A stretch of 64,000 nt of DNA from Linanthus parryae. Taxonomy: Eukaryota; Streptophyta; Magnoliopsida; Ericales; Polemoniaceae. Positions 48,879 through 60,584 of this stretch are shown in pieces. The stretch is from assembly GCA_023055425.1 (NCBI GenBank), contig JALGPY010000003.1, forward strand, positions 70,841,491 through 70,905,490, written 5' to 3'. The notes beneath the pieces are model-generated. The model did no database searches, was not told the origin of the DNA, and saw nothing but the letters and a program-made list of their open reading frames with translations. Both the position numbers and the translations under genes were made by a program. How positions within the stretch are numbered: position 1 is the stretch's first letter; each line of letters begins with the position of its first letter.

Positions 48879-51306
48879 CTCTCTTGCTCGTCTCGAGCAA
48901 CCATGAAGCACACAACCCCCACACTTGAGACATTGCATACATACCACAACCAAACTAATGCATACCCCACCGCTTTGGATACTTCACTTTCCGCTAGCCA
49001 ACACCCCTCACGGCTCAATACACAAAGACACGACTATGCAGCTACGTGACGGTAAGATTATACACAAAGACACGACTATGTGAGTTGTATCATGACGTCT
49101 AGGACTGCGCTTCTAAATATCCTATCCTACCCATCCTAAAGCCGTCAACAATTGAAACCCGTGTATAAATAGCTCGGATGGTAAGTGCTAGGGATACGTT
49201 TGATGATTATGCGGAAGCAACTTATTTTGTGTTCGTGCTCAATCATCGAACCTCCCTAACTCAACTCCCTCTATCATGACGCATAGGAAGAGACCATTCT
49301 AACTAGTGATAGAAGTCACAAGGAACGACTTCCTAGGCTGGAGGCTGTGAATAAAAGGGGTAAATGGATCAAATTTGGATAACTAGTGGACCTAGGCGAT
49401 GGAGACGGGACGTGAGGTCCCCAAAAAATCACTCGAACAGCTGTTCTGTTTCCACTACAAGGAGGGTTGACGACTACCTAAGTGACGGTGGTGTAGCGCT
49501 AGTAGGATAACTAATTTGAGAGACAACTACTCACAATTCTCAAGTGCATTAGCCCTATAGCCTTTCTACTCCAGATTCCCGCGTCTACCTCACCTCAGAT
49601 TGTCCTACTTCTAGGGAATTTCTATCATTGAGCCCTCTCCACGTTTACTCTCTTCAATTGCCCTTTCTAAAAATAAAAATCAATTTTTCAACTTTAGGAT
49701 TTTTGCAATTTTTTAATTTTTTTTATTCATTCTCTTTTCCTAACTCTATATGCTTGGGCCAACTCGATTAAGTAACAATGTTTGGGTAGGTGGACTCAAT
49801 AATTAAACGTGCACAAATAATATATATAATGCAAATATTTAAACATGCACATGCAAAACTAACCAACTCGACATCTACATGCAAACACGACTTTCTAAAC
49901 TACATGTAACAAGGCTATGCAATGGCTAACTAGCAGATAGCTAAAAACTCCCCCACACTTAAGCGCTTTGTTTTCCTCTACGAAATATAAGGTGAAATAA
50001 AGAGGACTCGGCTGCTCAAGCGTAGGGCCGGTGGGTCTAGTCGGAGTGAGTGCACATGAGGTCTAGTCGGATTGAGCTAAACAAGTATCCAATAATCCAA
50101 GTATGAGCAAGTAAAATTTTTCAAGAAATTAAGCCCTAAGAGTGCCTAAGCAAGAATTAAAGCCGAGAGAGAGAAAATTGTACCAAAATTTTCGGAAACA
50201 CGAGCTAGTGAAGCCATGAGTACCTCCTTAAGCTCCTCGGTGTCCCCCTCTTAAGTTCCTCTTTGAGCTTTGGCCGAATCCCCCTCCAAGTTGATGAATC
50301 GGAGAATTTTTGTTCTTGGAGATCTTCCTCTTTGATTTCCCCCACACTTAAACCAAGCCCTATCTTTCAATAACTCAAGAGTTAATGTTGTTGTTGGGTT
50401 TGCAAGGAGCAAAACCCAACAAATGTTTTTGAATTTGGTTGAGTTTTGAAAATTTTGGGTGTATGGATATATGGGCGTTCTTGAAGGTTTGGGAGGAAGA
50501 ATATGAAGAAAAGTGGGTTTTGATCCAAGTTTGGGGTGTTTTTACCCTTTATGGCCGGATTGGGCATTAAACAATCAAGAAAATACCAAAAAACACCTCC
50601 AAAATCGGACCAAGCTACCCGATTTCGGCCCGAAATGGGGCCTGACCGAAATGGGGGCCGAAATCACTGTAGCTTTTCAAAACAGTGAGAATGTTTGATT
50701 TCGGGCCGAAATGCATTGATTTCGGCCCCCATTTCGGCCCGAAATGGGTGCCGAAATCACAGCTTTTCGCCCGTTTTGTTTTTGCTCTATCTTCTTCATC
50801 CGGTATCCGATTCGCGCGATTCTTGAATCGTTGGACTCCACACTCGACGAGGATTCCATTTTTGACAAGAAAATTCCCAAACCAATAAATTTTCATTTCG
50901 TCCCAAATTATCTCTCTTGTGCAAAGAATCTCGCCTCCAAAGCTGTTGAACTTTATTGCAACCCCGATACTCCAACTCGCTACCATTCTCCTCATGACTA
51001 ATTGGATACTCCTCAACCTCGAGTAGCTTTTTTATCAAGCTCAATGCTTCCGGTTAGCTAGTTGTTCCTCGTTTTTCTTGCAAAATTGTGCATTGCATCA
51101 AGAATGGGAATCCGGAGAGTTCTTCGGTACCTGTGTCCTGCACACTCATAGAAAATATTAAAACAACTCTCTCTCGCCCCTCACAATCAAATATGGAGAA
51201 CTCAAAAAAAAGGAAACAAAATATCAAACTCTACTCTACATTGGGTTGCCTCCCAAGAAGCGCTTGTAATTTAAGGTTGACGGCCCGACCCGGTTACCTC
51301 AACCGT
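48879..51306 (-). other. inner element non-coding interior
   Basis: No convincing gene is seen over 2.4 kb. It contains a short direct repeat (CACAAAGACACGACTATG at about 49,021 and 49,062), an A/T-rich patch near 49,670-49,740, and a palindrome-rich cluster at 50,615-50,770. Open stretches near 50,615-51,044 overlap that cluster on both strands and look fortuitous. Confidence 0.6.
50615..50770. repeat. cluster of GATTTCGGCCCGAAAT near-palindromes
   Basis: Within about 150 bp the string ATTTCGGCCCGAAAT or close variants (GATTTCGGGCCGAAATGC, CATTTCGGCCCGAAATGG, GGGGGCCGAAATCAC) occur at least six times, facing both ways. Each is close to self-complementary, and pairs can also form longer stems. 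Confidence 0.8.
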
Positions 51307-52467
51307 CTAGGATAGTGAAGAATGCTTAACTCCCCACTTCTTCTTCTTCCACCATCTTTTCTCAATAAGCCTTTTCTCACGAGCACCCCTGTGCTCTAAC
51401 GATGGCGGACCATTGCGAAAGCCAACCCCTTTCATTTTGCAATTGATCCTCTTGTTCAACTTCCACAGAGTGCTACTGGGCTCAAATGAGTCTCTGGCCA
51501 TGAAATCATCCCAGTAGTACTCCTTCGGTGCTTGATGCTCCTCATTTAACACATGCATCTCATCTATACCCCCAAACTTGGTGATTTCCAAGTCCTTGAC
51601 TATGGCATATAGATTGTCAATAGGATTGCCAATAGAACAAGAAACTGGAAGTTGCCAATCACGTTCTTCCCCAAAAGATTCTCCATACACAAGTCTTTTC
51701 AACTCATTGCGAACTTGATTTTTATGAGATATGGAAAAGTCTTTACAAATCTGAGTAGTGGCTTTTACCTCAATTGTAATAGGCACTATTTATTTGCCAG
51801 CTTCATCATCAGCACACCACAAACTCCCAATATCGGTGTCATCCAAATCATGCCAAGACTGTGAGATGATTAGATGTTCCCTTGCAACGAGTATCGCCTC
51901 CTCCATTGTTGGACACACAAGTCCACCCCAGTCTGAATCAGAGTCCGAGTCCTCATAAATGCCAGAGTCCACCAATGGTTCATGGACAATGCATTCTTTT
52001 CTCGGCTCATGTATCTCTTCATTCACAACTGCATCTTGCGATTCGGATTCTCGTTCTTTCTCCATCCTAGCCATCAGTGTCCTTTGCATCTCTAGGACAG
52101 CTGGTAGCCAATGAGGTTCATCCGAGCCATCTTGTGATGGTGACCATAGAGGCTCGATTAAGGGCTCGATGGCATGTGGCACAAGCTCTTCTTGTGGCTC
52201 ATCTGTAATAAGGGACATCCTTGTGATGCGCGCTTGGATCTCCCCCATAATATTGTGCAAGTCTTTCATGCTTGCTGATGAGTCATCTTGATGCTGATGA
52301 AGCTGTGGAGGATCGAATATGCATGCGTCTTCATACTTGTGATCCTTCTTGCATTTGTAGCACCAAATCTTTGAGCATGTGTTATCATTGTGCCAAACTC
52401 TGCACTTAGCACAGTAGTAGGGGTAATCAGATATCCCCACATAATCCTTGTCGCTCCACATGCTCAT
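51307..52467 (-). pseudogene. gag-like two-zinc-knuckle frame of inner element with one in-frame stop
   Basis: From ATG at 52,467 the frame is open to 51,790 (TAA). It then continues in the same frame to 51,307, about 386 codons with a single interruption. Near residues 18-50 lie two cysteine/histidine clusters, CAKCRVWHNDNTC and CYKCKKDHKYEDAC (Cx2Cx3Hx4-5C), one residue tighter than the usual retroviral knuckle. An acidic middle follows (EDSDSDSDWGG), and the second part ends in a basic KRWWKKKKWG tail. I read it as a nucleocapsid/gag-type protein of a non-autonomous element. The sharp single TAA could be a mutation or a readthrough point. No enzymatic motif is seen. Confidence 0.6.
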
Positions 52468-52601
52468 TATGTCTCCTGCTTCCTGTGTTCCTGCAAAAAC
52501 AAACTCACAAGAAACCCGTGAAGCACAGAGATAGAAACAAAATAAAACAAACTAAAAGAAAAGTACTCTAAACTAACTCATCACTAAATAATCTACCGCT
52601 G

Positions 52602-52619
52602 TCCCCGACAACGGCGCCA
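52602..52619 (-). other. primer-binding site (tRNA-Asp-like)
   Basis: The minus strand reads TGGCGCCGTTGTCGGGGA six bases inside the 5' LTR end. It differs at one base from the TGGCGCCGTTGCCGGGGA familiar in plant Athila/Tat-type elements. Confidence 0.85.
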
Positions 52620-52625
52620 AAAACT

Positions 52626-54278
52626 TGACACGCTTTCTTACGTGTTACCGCAAGTGCACGATTCAAGTAATATAGGGTAATATTTCAACCCCGAGTTATC
52701 GATCCCACGAGGACAAGCTTGAGACTATTTAATTAGTTATGAACTTTGAGTACTGTAACAGGAGGAAGAATTGTGATTAACTAAGGCGTCACCCACAAAC
52801 AAGTGACTGAAATTAAATAACAACTAAACTAATCTTTTTGTATTTTTTTTTTATTACACAAATATGGAGAAACTAGGCAATCTCTAGATCACCTAGGGCT
52901 GTAGACTATTTTCAGATCAGCAAGTAACACGTTAATCCTATTCTAGTTAAGCCGGGTAATAGTACTGACAATATCCTCTCGGTCTCATGTCGTTCTACGT
53001 TACGGTTTACTTGGTGTCCTGTCGGTCCACCTAAATCTACCGCTCCGTTCTAGTAGGTAACGAAAGTGCACGGAATGATGTCCTCTCAGACCACCGCCAC
53101 ACGAAAACCTCACTATCTCCTACCGAATCTACCCACTAAGGCCAATCCTACACACTTCTCTTATCAGTCTCAGTGATTAAGGATTGTTGCTCATATCTCA
53201 TCAAAACTAGGTCTAAGTCGCTCTCACGCACTCGCTAGCTAATTAACAAGTCCGGTTAATTACTCCATTCTTGCCAAGGATTAAGCATAGTATATGAACA
53301 ATAACTAGAACATAAATTAACTTTAAGCAAGATTACAATCTAAGAATAAACCCTAACTTCATGAATATCAATTCCTAACATAGTCGTGTCAATAGACTAC
53401 ACTCCTTAACAACTTCATGAAATCAAACATCATCCAATAGATTAAAATCCAAAAGCATGAGAAAAGTCTAAAATCCGGAAAACATATTGTCTACATAAAC
53501 CCTAGGATCTCTAGAAAGCCTAGCAAAACGTCTAGAAACTACTCGAAATCGTAGCAACACAACAAAGTTTCTCCATACAAGTGATTAAAAGAAGGAAGAA
53601 GAGATCAAACGCTAGAAATCGTGAAGATTGGCGCGATCCGGGCTCTTCTCCTTGCTTGAGGTTGCTCCCAATGGAGTCTCCTTGCTCTCCTCCTTATTCG
53701 TGGCTCTCTGGATGCGTGAATGATGATTATTTCCGTCCCTAGGTCGTCTTGAATCATAACCCGCAGAAGTCTTCAGGAATTGCACAAAAAACCCCCCTGA
53801 AATCTGCTCCTGACTTCAAAACGCAATATCTTCTTCGTCCGAACTCGGATTTAGCTCTGTGACCTATCGATGGAAAGCTCTATGAGTCTAATTTCATATG
53901 GCACTGGTATAAACCCAAAATTATTTGTAGAAATCCTGATAGGATCAAAATAGTGCAGATTGGTCATCCAAGCTCCTCCAATTCGGCTTCTCTTCACTCC
54001 ACTTGAGCTCCCGTTGTCTCCGAAGTTCGTTCCATGCCTACTATCAACCGATTATAATCCTTTCCTGCCAAGACAACATGAATAAACATACCAAGCGATT
54101 ATATTTGACAAATAACAATGAAATATGCATAGAAAACGTCCGGACTAACAATACATAGCATGTGAAGCATCAAGTGATAAAACGACCTATATTCTCTAAC
54201 ATTAGGCTCAAATAATTCTCAAATACCTATTAACATGTGGTAAATGCTAAAAATTATAGCCCCTAAAAGGTGCTATCA
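52626..54278 (-). repeat. 5' LTR of non-autonomous element
   Basis: 1,653 bp, TGATAGCACC to GCGTGTCA on the coding strand. Confidence 0.95.
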
Positions 54279-54283
54279 TGTAA
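54279..54283. repeat. target-site duplication TGTAA, right
   Basis: TGTAA follows the inner LTR; Copia integrase sequence (CCACCTCTGGCAGG on plus) resumes immediately. Confidence 0.95.
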
Positions 54284-55023
54284 CCACCTCTGGCAGGCGT
54301 GGGGAATGGCCCATATACATCAATATGTATGAGTGCTAATAACTCACTAGTCCTCTCACCTTTCTTATTTATAGGAGACTTTGTCATTTTTCCTAATAAA
54401 CAAGATTCACATGTCTCATATGATTCCAAATCAAAAGAGTCTAGAAGTCCATCCTTATGGAGTCTAGATATGCGTTTCTCTTTTATATGGCCTAAACGAC
54501 AATGCCATAGATATGTAGGATTTAAATCATTAGTTTTAATCCTTTTAGTATCTATATTATAGATTGGACTATTTAGATCAAGGATATACAATCCATTAGA
54601 CAAATGCGCACTACAATAGTGCATATTATCAAAATAAATGGAGCAACACTTGTCCTTTATTGAAATAGAAAACCCTTCTCGTCCAAACAAGAAACGAAAA
54701 TAAAGTTTCTGCTCATAGCAGGCACATAAAAATAATTGTCTAATTCTAAAATAAGTCCAGAAGGCAAAAAATAGCTCATAAACACCTACAACTAATGCAT
54801 AAAATTTTGCTCCATTCCCGACGCGTAGATCTATCTCCCCTTTATCCAACTTTCTAATTCTTTTCAAATCCTGCACATTTCGACAAATGTGAGAACCACA
54901 TCCAGTATCCAATACCCAAGATGATGAAATAGAAAGATTGACGTCTATAACATAAATACCTGGTGGTGGTGGAAACACTATTCCAAGCTTCTTATCCTCC
55001 AGATATTTAGGGCCACTCCTCCT
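54284..55023 (-). pseudogene. Copia protease, pre-integrase and start of integrase
   Basis: The minus-strand frame (54,978 to 54,284) shows the aspartic protease motif SSSWVLDTGCGSHIC near 54,885-54,925. The pre-integrase zinc finger is next (YLWHCRLGHIKEKRI then CESCLLGKMTKSP). Integrase begins at LIHIDVYGPFPTPARGGY and is cut by the inner element at 54,278. The middle (about 54,690-54,800) has lost similarity and is probably frameshifted and restored. The rest of the integrase is at 46,332-47,212. Confidence 0.9.
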
Positions 55024-55796
55024 CCAGTGACCCGGCTAGCTGCAGTAGTGACATTCACCCTTAGCCACGCCTCCATTAGGCTTTAGGGATTCCTTGCATT
55101 TCGCAACTTTCTTGCGTTTTTCTTTGAAAGTAGATGCAACTCCTTTGCCCTTCTTCCTATGCACCATCATTATGGCCTTGCCCTTGACTTTGTTGACGCT
55201 CTGCTCCGCTGTCTTTAGCATGTTCAACAAGTCTGGTAGAGTCTTACTGATCACGTTCATATTATAGTTCATGATGAACTGATTATAACTGTCAGGCAAC
55301 GATTGCAAGACAAGATCAGCTTCCAAATCTTGGCCAAGTGGGAATCCCAGTCTCTCAAGGTTCTCTATGTACCCATCATTCGGAGCACATGAGGCCCTAC
55401 TGGATTCCCCTCTGCAAGACTACTCTTGAACAATTCCTTAGACACCTCATAGCGCTCATGTCTTGCCTGTTCGTGAAACAATTGTTTCAAGTGTATGTTC
55501 ATATCATAGGCTTCCATATTCTCGTGCTGCTTCTGAAGCTCAGGAATCATGGTGCAAAGCATGAGGCAAGTCACATCATTAGAATCATCAATATGTTTCT
55601 GACGTGCCCTCACATCCGCTAGAACAGACTCATCTTGTGGTGGGGCTAGAATTGGAGTGTCCAAGACGTACACCTTTTTTTCTTGCTTAAGGACAATCCT
55701 TAAGTTTTTGTACCAGTCAAGGAAATTCGTTCCAGACAATTTATCCTTCTCAAGGACATATCATAGGGATGAATTCGATGCGTTGTTGTTTGCCAT
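55024..55796 (-). pseudogene. Copia gag
   Basis: The start ATG is at 55,796 (MANNNASNSS). A TGA lies shortly after, then KDKLSGTNFLDWYKNLRIVL, which is typical for this Copia group. The frame shifts near 55,330-55,365 and continues as ADLVLQSLPDSYNQFIMNYN. A lysine-rich stretch and a damaged zinc knuckle follow (CHYC, a stop, then PGHWRRSG where the last cysteine is gone). It leads directly into the protease. Confidence 0.9.
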
Positions 55797-57383
55797 CTGG
55801 AATTCTACAAAACGAGAAATGTGCAATTTTAGTATTTTGAACAATTTGACTACATTCAACAATGGCTAGATCATCAAATATAGCTCCCACTATTTTTTCT
55901 CGGATTAATAGCACTCACCATTAATGCGGAAAATATCATTATATTTTCTAGTAGGTCCAAGACCCCTTTACACTTCTTCTTGAGCTTGCTTTGGCAAGTC
56001 ACCCAAGTATAGGTTATTTAGGTAGGAACCATTCCAATTGCATCCCATGCAACTCTTGTCCAATTAGGTGAATAACTCTTTATTCTTAATCCCATGGATA
56101 ACGCCTAATTGTCATGCCTCTAGGTTCATCAATCCAATTGAGTCTTACCCAGTTGAGTCACATCATGGTAAATTAAAATCGCCTTGCTTTGTAAAGCCCG
56201 AGTTTTAATAGACCTTGATCATGAAGGGTGTTTTGGCAAGAGAAGGCAAAACGCAATATCTAATTGTGGGATTTAATTTTCTTAATTTATTTGGTTGATC
56301 TAATCAACATGATCTACTTAATTGGATTGGGCAATCCACAATCAAAGACTATCATTGTTTATTATTATCTTGTTAACATTTTGCTAGTATCGCCATACAC
56401 ACAAAAATAAATAACAAGACATAAATAATAAACATGCACAAAATTGAAAAACGTGGCATGGATATGGCCCCTAGACTAAGATATTATCAAGCCAATGATA
56501 ATATCCAATTGCCCTAAAGTGACAAGCTCATTTCCATGTGCTCCACCATAGTCGCGCGCCTAGGGGGTGTCTTCTTTGTCTTTTGGCTTCTTTGGTTCTC
56601 CGGTCTTCTTCTCCATGCTCTTGGCTATCATCTAAATATTTCTAATTCTAGCCTAACATCTAGAACAAAAAAAATAATAAAAGCCTCACATGTCGAGGAG
56701 AAAAGACGAATCGCAGGCCGTAAAACCTAATTAATTATTACATTAATTTGATCAGCTCGCAGGCCGTAAACCAAACCACAAAGCAGTAAACATCCACAAC
56801 CTAGGCCATATCCATCAACCATGCAACAAAGCATATAATACAGTTAGAACCAATTTTTAACGCGCTTGTTCAATTTTAATTGAATTAAATAATTAGGGTT
56901 ACAACGGTCCAAGGGGTCCAACCCAAGCCTAGGCCGAACCCCAAGGACCGCCGCCCGCCACTTGGGCCTGGCCCAAGGCCGCCCTATGTGACCCGCGGCC
57001 TTTGCTTGGCGCGCGAGGAAGGGGGCGGACGGCTAGGGTGTCGGCCCTAGCCTCCTTCCCTTCTTCCTTGTTGCCCAAGCATGGTTGTTTCCTTTATGAA
57101 TGTTTCCATAAAATTGTTTCCATAAAATTGTTTCCATAATTGAAAACTCCTTTTCAACTATGTGCCCATGAACCTTAATTTTCAAGAACCCAATAATTCA
57201 CATCCTATGTGATTAAACTCACCAATTCTAACATCCAATGTTAAATTAGATCTTGTTTATATTGAATCAAATTCAATTTGCATCTACTATGCCAATTATT
57301 TTTCAGTTTTCGCGTAATAATAATAATACGGTGTATAAACTGAATTCGTAACACATAAAATCATGTTATGCACTACGACCTGT
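55797..57383 (-). other. Copia 5' leader
   Basis: A long untranslated region between primer site and gag, no gene seen. It contains a duplicated TTTCCATAAAATTG near 57,105-57,135 and a GC-rich patch at about 56,930-57,050. Its counterpart in the oldest element is at 42,232-43,348. Confidence 0.75.
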
Positions 57384-57396
57384 GGCTCTGATACCA
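57384..57396 (-). other. primer-binding site (initiator tRNA-Met)
   Basis: The minus strand reads TGGTATCAGAGCC one base inside the 5' LTR. Confidence 0.95.
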
Positions 57397-57397
57397 C

Positions 57398-58829
57398 TGT
57401 TGGGTTTTGAAGTAGGTAACGCAGCGGAATAAAAAAAATTTAATCCTACTCAAATCCCACCAAGTATCACAGGAAGAGACATCATAACATGATAAGGGAC
57501 ATAGTAATTGTGTACCTTTTGGTTTGAGAGATCACACGAAGAATGATGTCCTCGTCTCTACGGTTGATCCACGTCTAGAGGTGAGATCTAGATTCTTCCT
57601 TCTCAAGTGCTAGCTTGGACCGGAGGAAGAGGGAAGAACGAATCAAGCAACCAAAGGGAAGAAGAGAGGGTTCGGCCCTCTCTCTTTGCCGACGGGAAGG
57701 GGGCGGACGGGCTTAGGGGCGGCGGCCTCTAAGCTTTGTCTTGCTCTCTCTTTTCATCTCTCCCACTCTCTTTGTGTTATGTCTATTAACATTCAGTGCG
57801 AAGGAAGCTAGAGCCTCCTTTATATAGTCCAACAACTCCTTGTTAACTACATAAAGGTCCTTCCTAGTTCATATGAATTTGGATTAGTCCCTTCCTTGCA
57901 TATTAGTCCTACTAATTTTGCAAGGTGTTGCACAATGATCCTTCTTATTAATTAATCATATTAATTAATCCCAAATCTAGTTCTACTCTATTTGACGTGT
58001 GACCCCATAGGTTTCTACTTAATTGGTAGTAACTTATTACTAACATGGAGCGGTGTCTAGCAACACATCCATGCCACCCAACTAATAGAAATAGTCAGTG
58101 ATCCCGACAAACCTCTTGTGCCCAATATCTCATATTGCACTACCCCTTTGTCTCCATATCAGGATTGGACACGAGACATAAATAGTCACACTTGTATATC
58201 CAATCCATAGTTCCTCGATCCTGGGAATATGCTTATGCAAGCAGATAACATCAATATCTCCATATTGATTTATCTGAGTCTGACCAGACATTCAATAAGC
58301 CTCATCTCTCGAGTGGCCGTTGATATTTACTCCCATTATGTGGGAGGGACAAATCGTCTCTACATCACTACGATCTCTAAGCTTGCTTCCTACCATGCCC
58401 GATAACTACCTTTATAGTCACCCAGTTACGGTGTAACGTTTGATAACATCAAAGCACGATATTTCACAACTAGAGTATCTAGTGACTTCAAGTCTAAGGA
58501 TTGCAATTATATTAGCACTACGAGAAGCGATTGTGACTTAACATAATCTAATGTATCCTCCTCGTTGTGGGTCAATCCAGTATGCCATTACTCCTAATGC
58601 ATACCCATGTGTTAGACTTGATATCTCCATATCAATCTACACACATACTAGTCTATATTTGATCGTCCTATTAATCAATATAGTGGACTAGGGATATATA
58701 AGATAAACAACACATTGTATCTAAGGACTTCATTATATTAAATATCACAATATATGATAAATGAATATTTTAGCCAATAACAATGTTCATACTAAATATC
58801 AGATTGCCTCTAGGGCATCTATTCTAACA
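57398..58829 (-). repeat. 5' LTR of Angela/TAR-like element
   Basis: 1,432 bp, the partner of 43,349-44,782, with the same TATA region near 57,820-57,832. The right target duplication CCCAC follows at 58,830-58,834. Confidence 0.92.
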
Positions 58830-60316
58830 CCCACACGGCTAGTCCGTGCGCTAGGGAGGCCCGACCCCTTGGCCGTGGCTTACCTTGGGCGGCAAGGAAG
58901 AGAGAGGCGGTCCCCTAAGGGGGGGGGGCGAACCTCTTCGGGAAGTTGTTTCCAAAACAACTTCTTTCCTGTTGCCTAAGTTTAGTTGTTTTCAAATTGA
59001 AAAAAATCCCTTGTTCCAACTTGTGCCCAAACCCTAGTTTTCTAGATCCAAAATTTTCACATCTTAACTAATCCTTACATCCAATGTAATATTAGGTTTT
59101 TTTGGTTGAATTATCTACAAATTGCGTCAAATATGCTTGATTTGTCCGTTTTACGCGATAAACAATAATTAAATGGTAAAATAGACATAATCGTAACAAA
59201 TAAACTACGTTATGCTCTACGACATGTGGCTCTGATACCACTGCAGGGTTTTGTAACGGATTACGCAGCGGAAAAAATAATAATAATGATCCGCACAAGA
59301 CCCTCTAAGGATCACAGGAAGATACATCATAACGATAGTGTAAGTTCTAGTAATAATTACCTTGTTTGTTTCATGTGATGACTTCAAACACAAAATATTG
59401 TTTGCATCTCTATAGCTAGTCCACGCCTATGATCAAGATCTAGATTCCTTCATGTCTTGTGCTAGATACTGGTGGAAGAAGGAAGAAGAAGAATCACGCA
59501 ACGGAGACTAAAGGGGAAGCCCGACCTCCTCTTGTGGCCGACGGGTAGGGGACGTCACAAGGGGGTTTCGGCCCTCTTGTGTTTGTTCTCTCTCCTTGTT
59601 TTGTTCTCTCTCACTCAATTTATGTTATGAGCATTAGCGAGAAAATAAGCTAGGAGTGTCCTTTATATAGTCCAACAACTCCTTGTTCACTACATAAAAT
59701 CCCATATCCTAATCATGTCCATACACAGATTAGTCCCACTTGCAAATTAGTCCTACTAAGTTTGCAAGTAGTTACGTATTGATCCTTGTATTTAATTAAT
59801 CATATTAATTATTTCCCAAGTCTAGTTTAATCAATATGGCGTGTGACCCCATAGGTTTCTACTTAGTTGGTAGTAACGATTACTAACATGGAGCAGTGTC
59901 TAGCAACACATCAATGCAACCCAACTAATAGAAATAGTCATTACCCTGACAAACCTTGTGCAAGTATTGTCTCGTCCCTTTGTCTCTATATCCGGATCGG
60001 ACACGAGACACACAACTCACACTCATATATCTAATCCATACTTTTTCGATCCTGGGAACAGTCTTATCTATGTAGATAACATCAATATCCTATAGTGATT
60101 TATCTGAGTCTTGCCAGACATTCTATAAGCACCATCCATCAAGTGGCCGTGGATATTTTCTCCCGTTATGTGGGAGGGAAAAATTCTATCTACATCACTA
60201 CCATCTCTAAGATTGCTTCCTAATGTATCCGATGAGCGCCTTTACTGCTACCCAGTCACGGCGTAGCGTTTGACGATATCAAAACACGATATTCCACAAC
60301 TAGAGGATGTAGTGAC
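58830..60316 (-). mobile_element. oldest Copia: leader remainder, primer site and partial 5' LTR
   Basis: The leader continues from 43,348 to about 59,227. A primer-binding site TGGTATCAGAGCC follows (minus, 59,228-59,240), then an LTR beginning at 59,242 (TGCAGGGTTTTG, compare TGTTGGGTTTTG of the younger element). Alignment with the younger LTR holds to about 60,316 (ACTAGAGGATGTAGTGAC against ACTAGAGTATCTAGTGAC). The last about 340 bp of LTR are missing. The similarity is clearly lower than between the two younger LTRs, so this is an older or separate subfamily. TATA is at about 59,664-59,675. Confidence 0.82.
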
Positions 60317-60584
60317 TTCTTCTTCTATGTAGATAACATCAATATCCTATAGTGATTTATCTGAGTCTTGCCAGACATTCTATAAGCACCATCCATCAAG
60401 TGGCCGTGGATATTTTCTCCCGTTATGTGGGAGGGAAAAATTCTATCTACATCACTACCATCTCTAAGATTGCTTCCTATTGTATCCGATGAGCGCTTTT
60501 ATTGCTACCCAGTCACGGCGTAGCGTTTGACGATATCAAAACACGATATTCCACAACTAGAGGATGTAGTGACATCTTCTTCTT
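60071..60584. repeat. 257-bp tandem duplication of LTR sequence
   Basis: 60,071-60,327 repeats at 60,328-60,584 with period 257 and only a few differences. The first copy ends GACTTCTTCTTC and the second runs into the long TTC tract, so the repeat boundary lies in TTC triplets. Confidence 0.9.

Larger units (their letters stand above)
47213..54278 (-). mobile_element. non-autonomous LTR retrotransposon without RT (LARD/TR-GAG-like)
   Basis: A 7,066-bp minus-strand insertion in the integrase of the Copia element. On the coding strand the LTRs begin TGATAGCACC and end GCGTGTCA. A tRNA-Asp-like primer site follows the 5' LTR and a tract AAGTGTGGGGGAGTT precedes the 3' LTR, both usual in Ty3/gypsy (Athila/Tat-type) elements. 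The 3.76-kb interior has one gag-like frame with two zinc knuckles and no protease, integrase, RT or RNase H that I can find. It must have been mobilised by a partner element. Confidence 0.9.
43349..58829 (-). mobile_element. Angela/TAR-like Ty1/Copia retrotransposon, itself interrupted
   Basis: A minus-strand element with LTRs of about 1.43 kb (TGTTGGAATAG to AAACCCAACA on the coding strand). It has an initiator tRNA-Met primer site, a long leader, gag, protease, integrase, RT, RNase H and a polypurine tract, with target duplication CCCAC. Without the inner element it is about 8.4 kb, the size usual for Angela-type elements. Stops and frameshifts occur in gag and between the pol domains, so it is dead. 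The lineage name is inference from LTR length and RT style. Confidence 0.92.

Noticed and set aside
50615..51044. Several overlapping open frames on both strands
   Set aside because: They arise from the palindromic GATTTCGGCCC cluster and overlap one another; no family resemblance.
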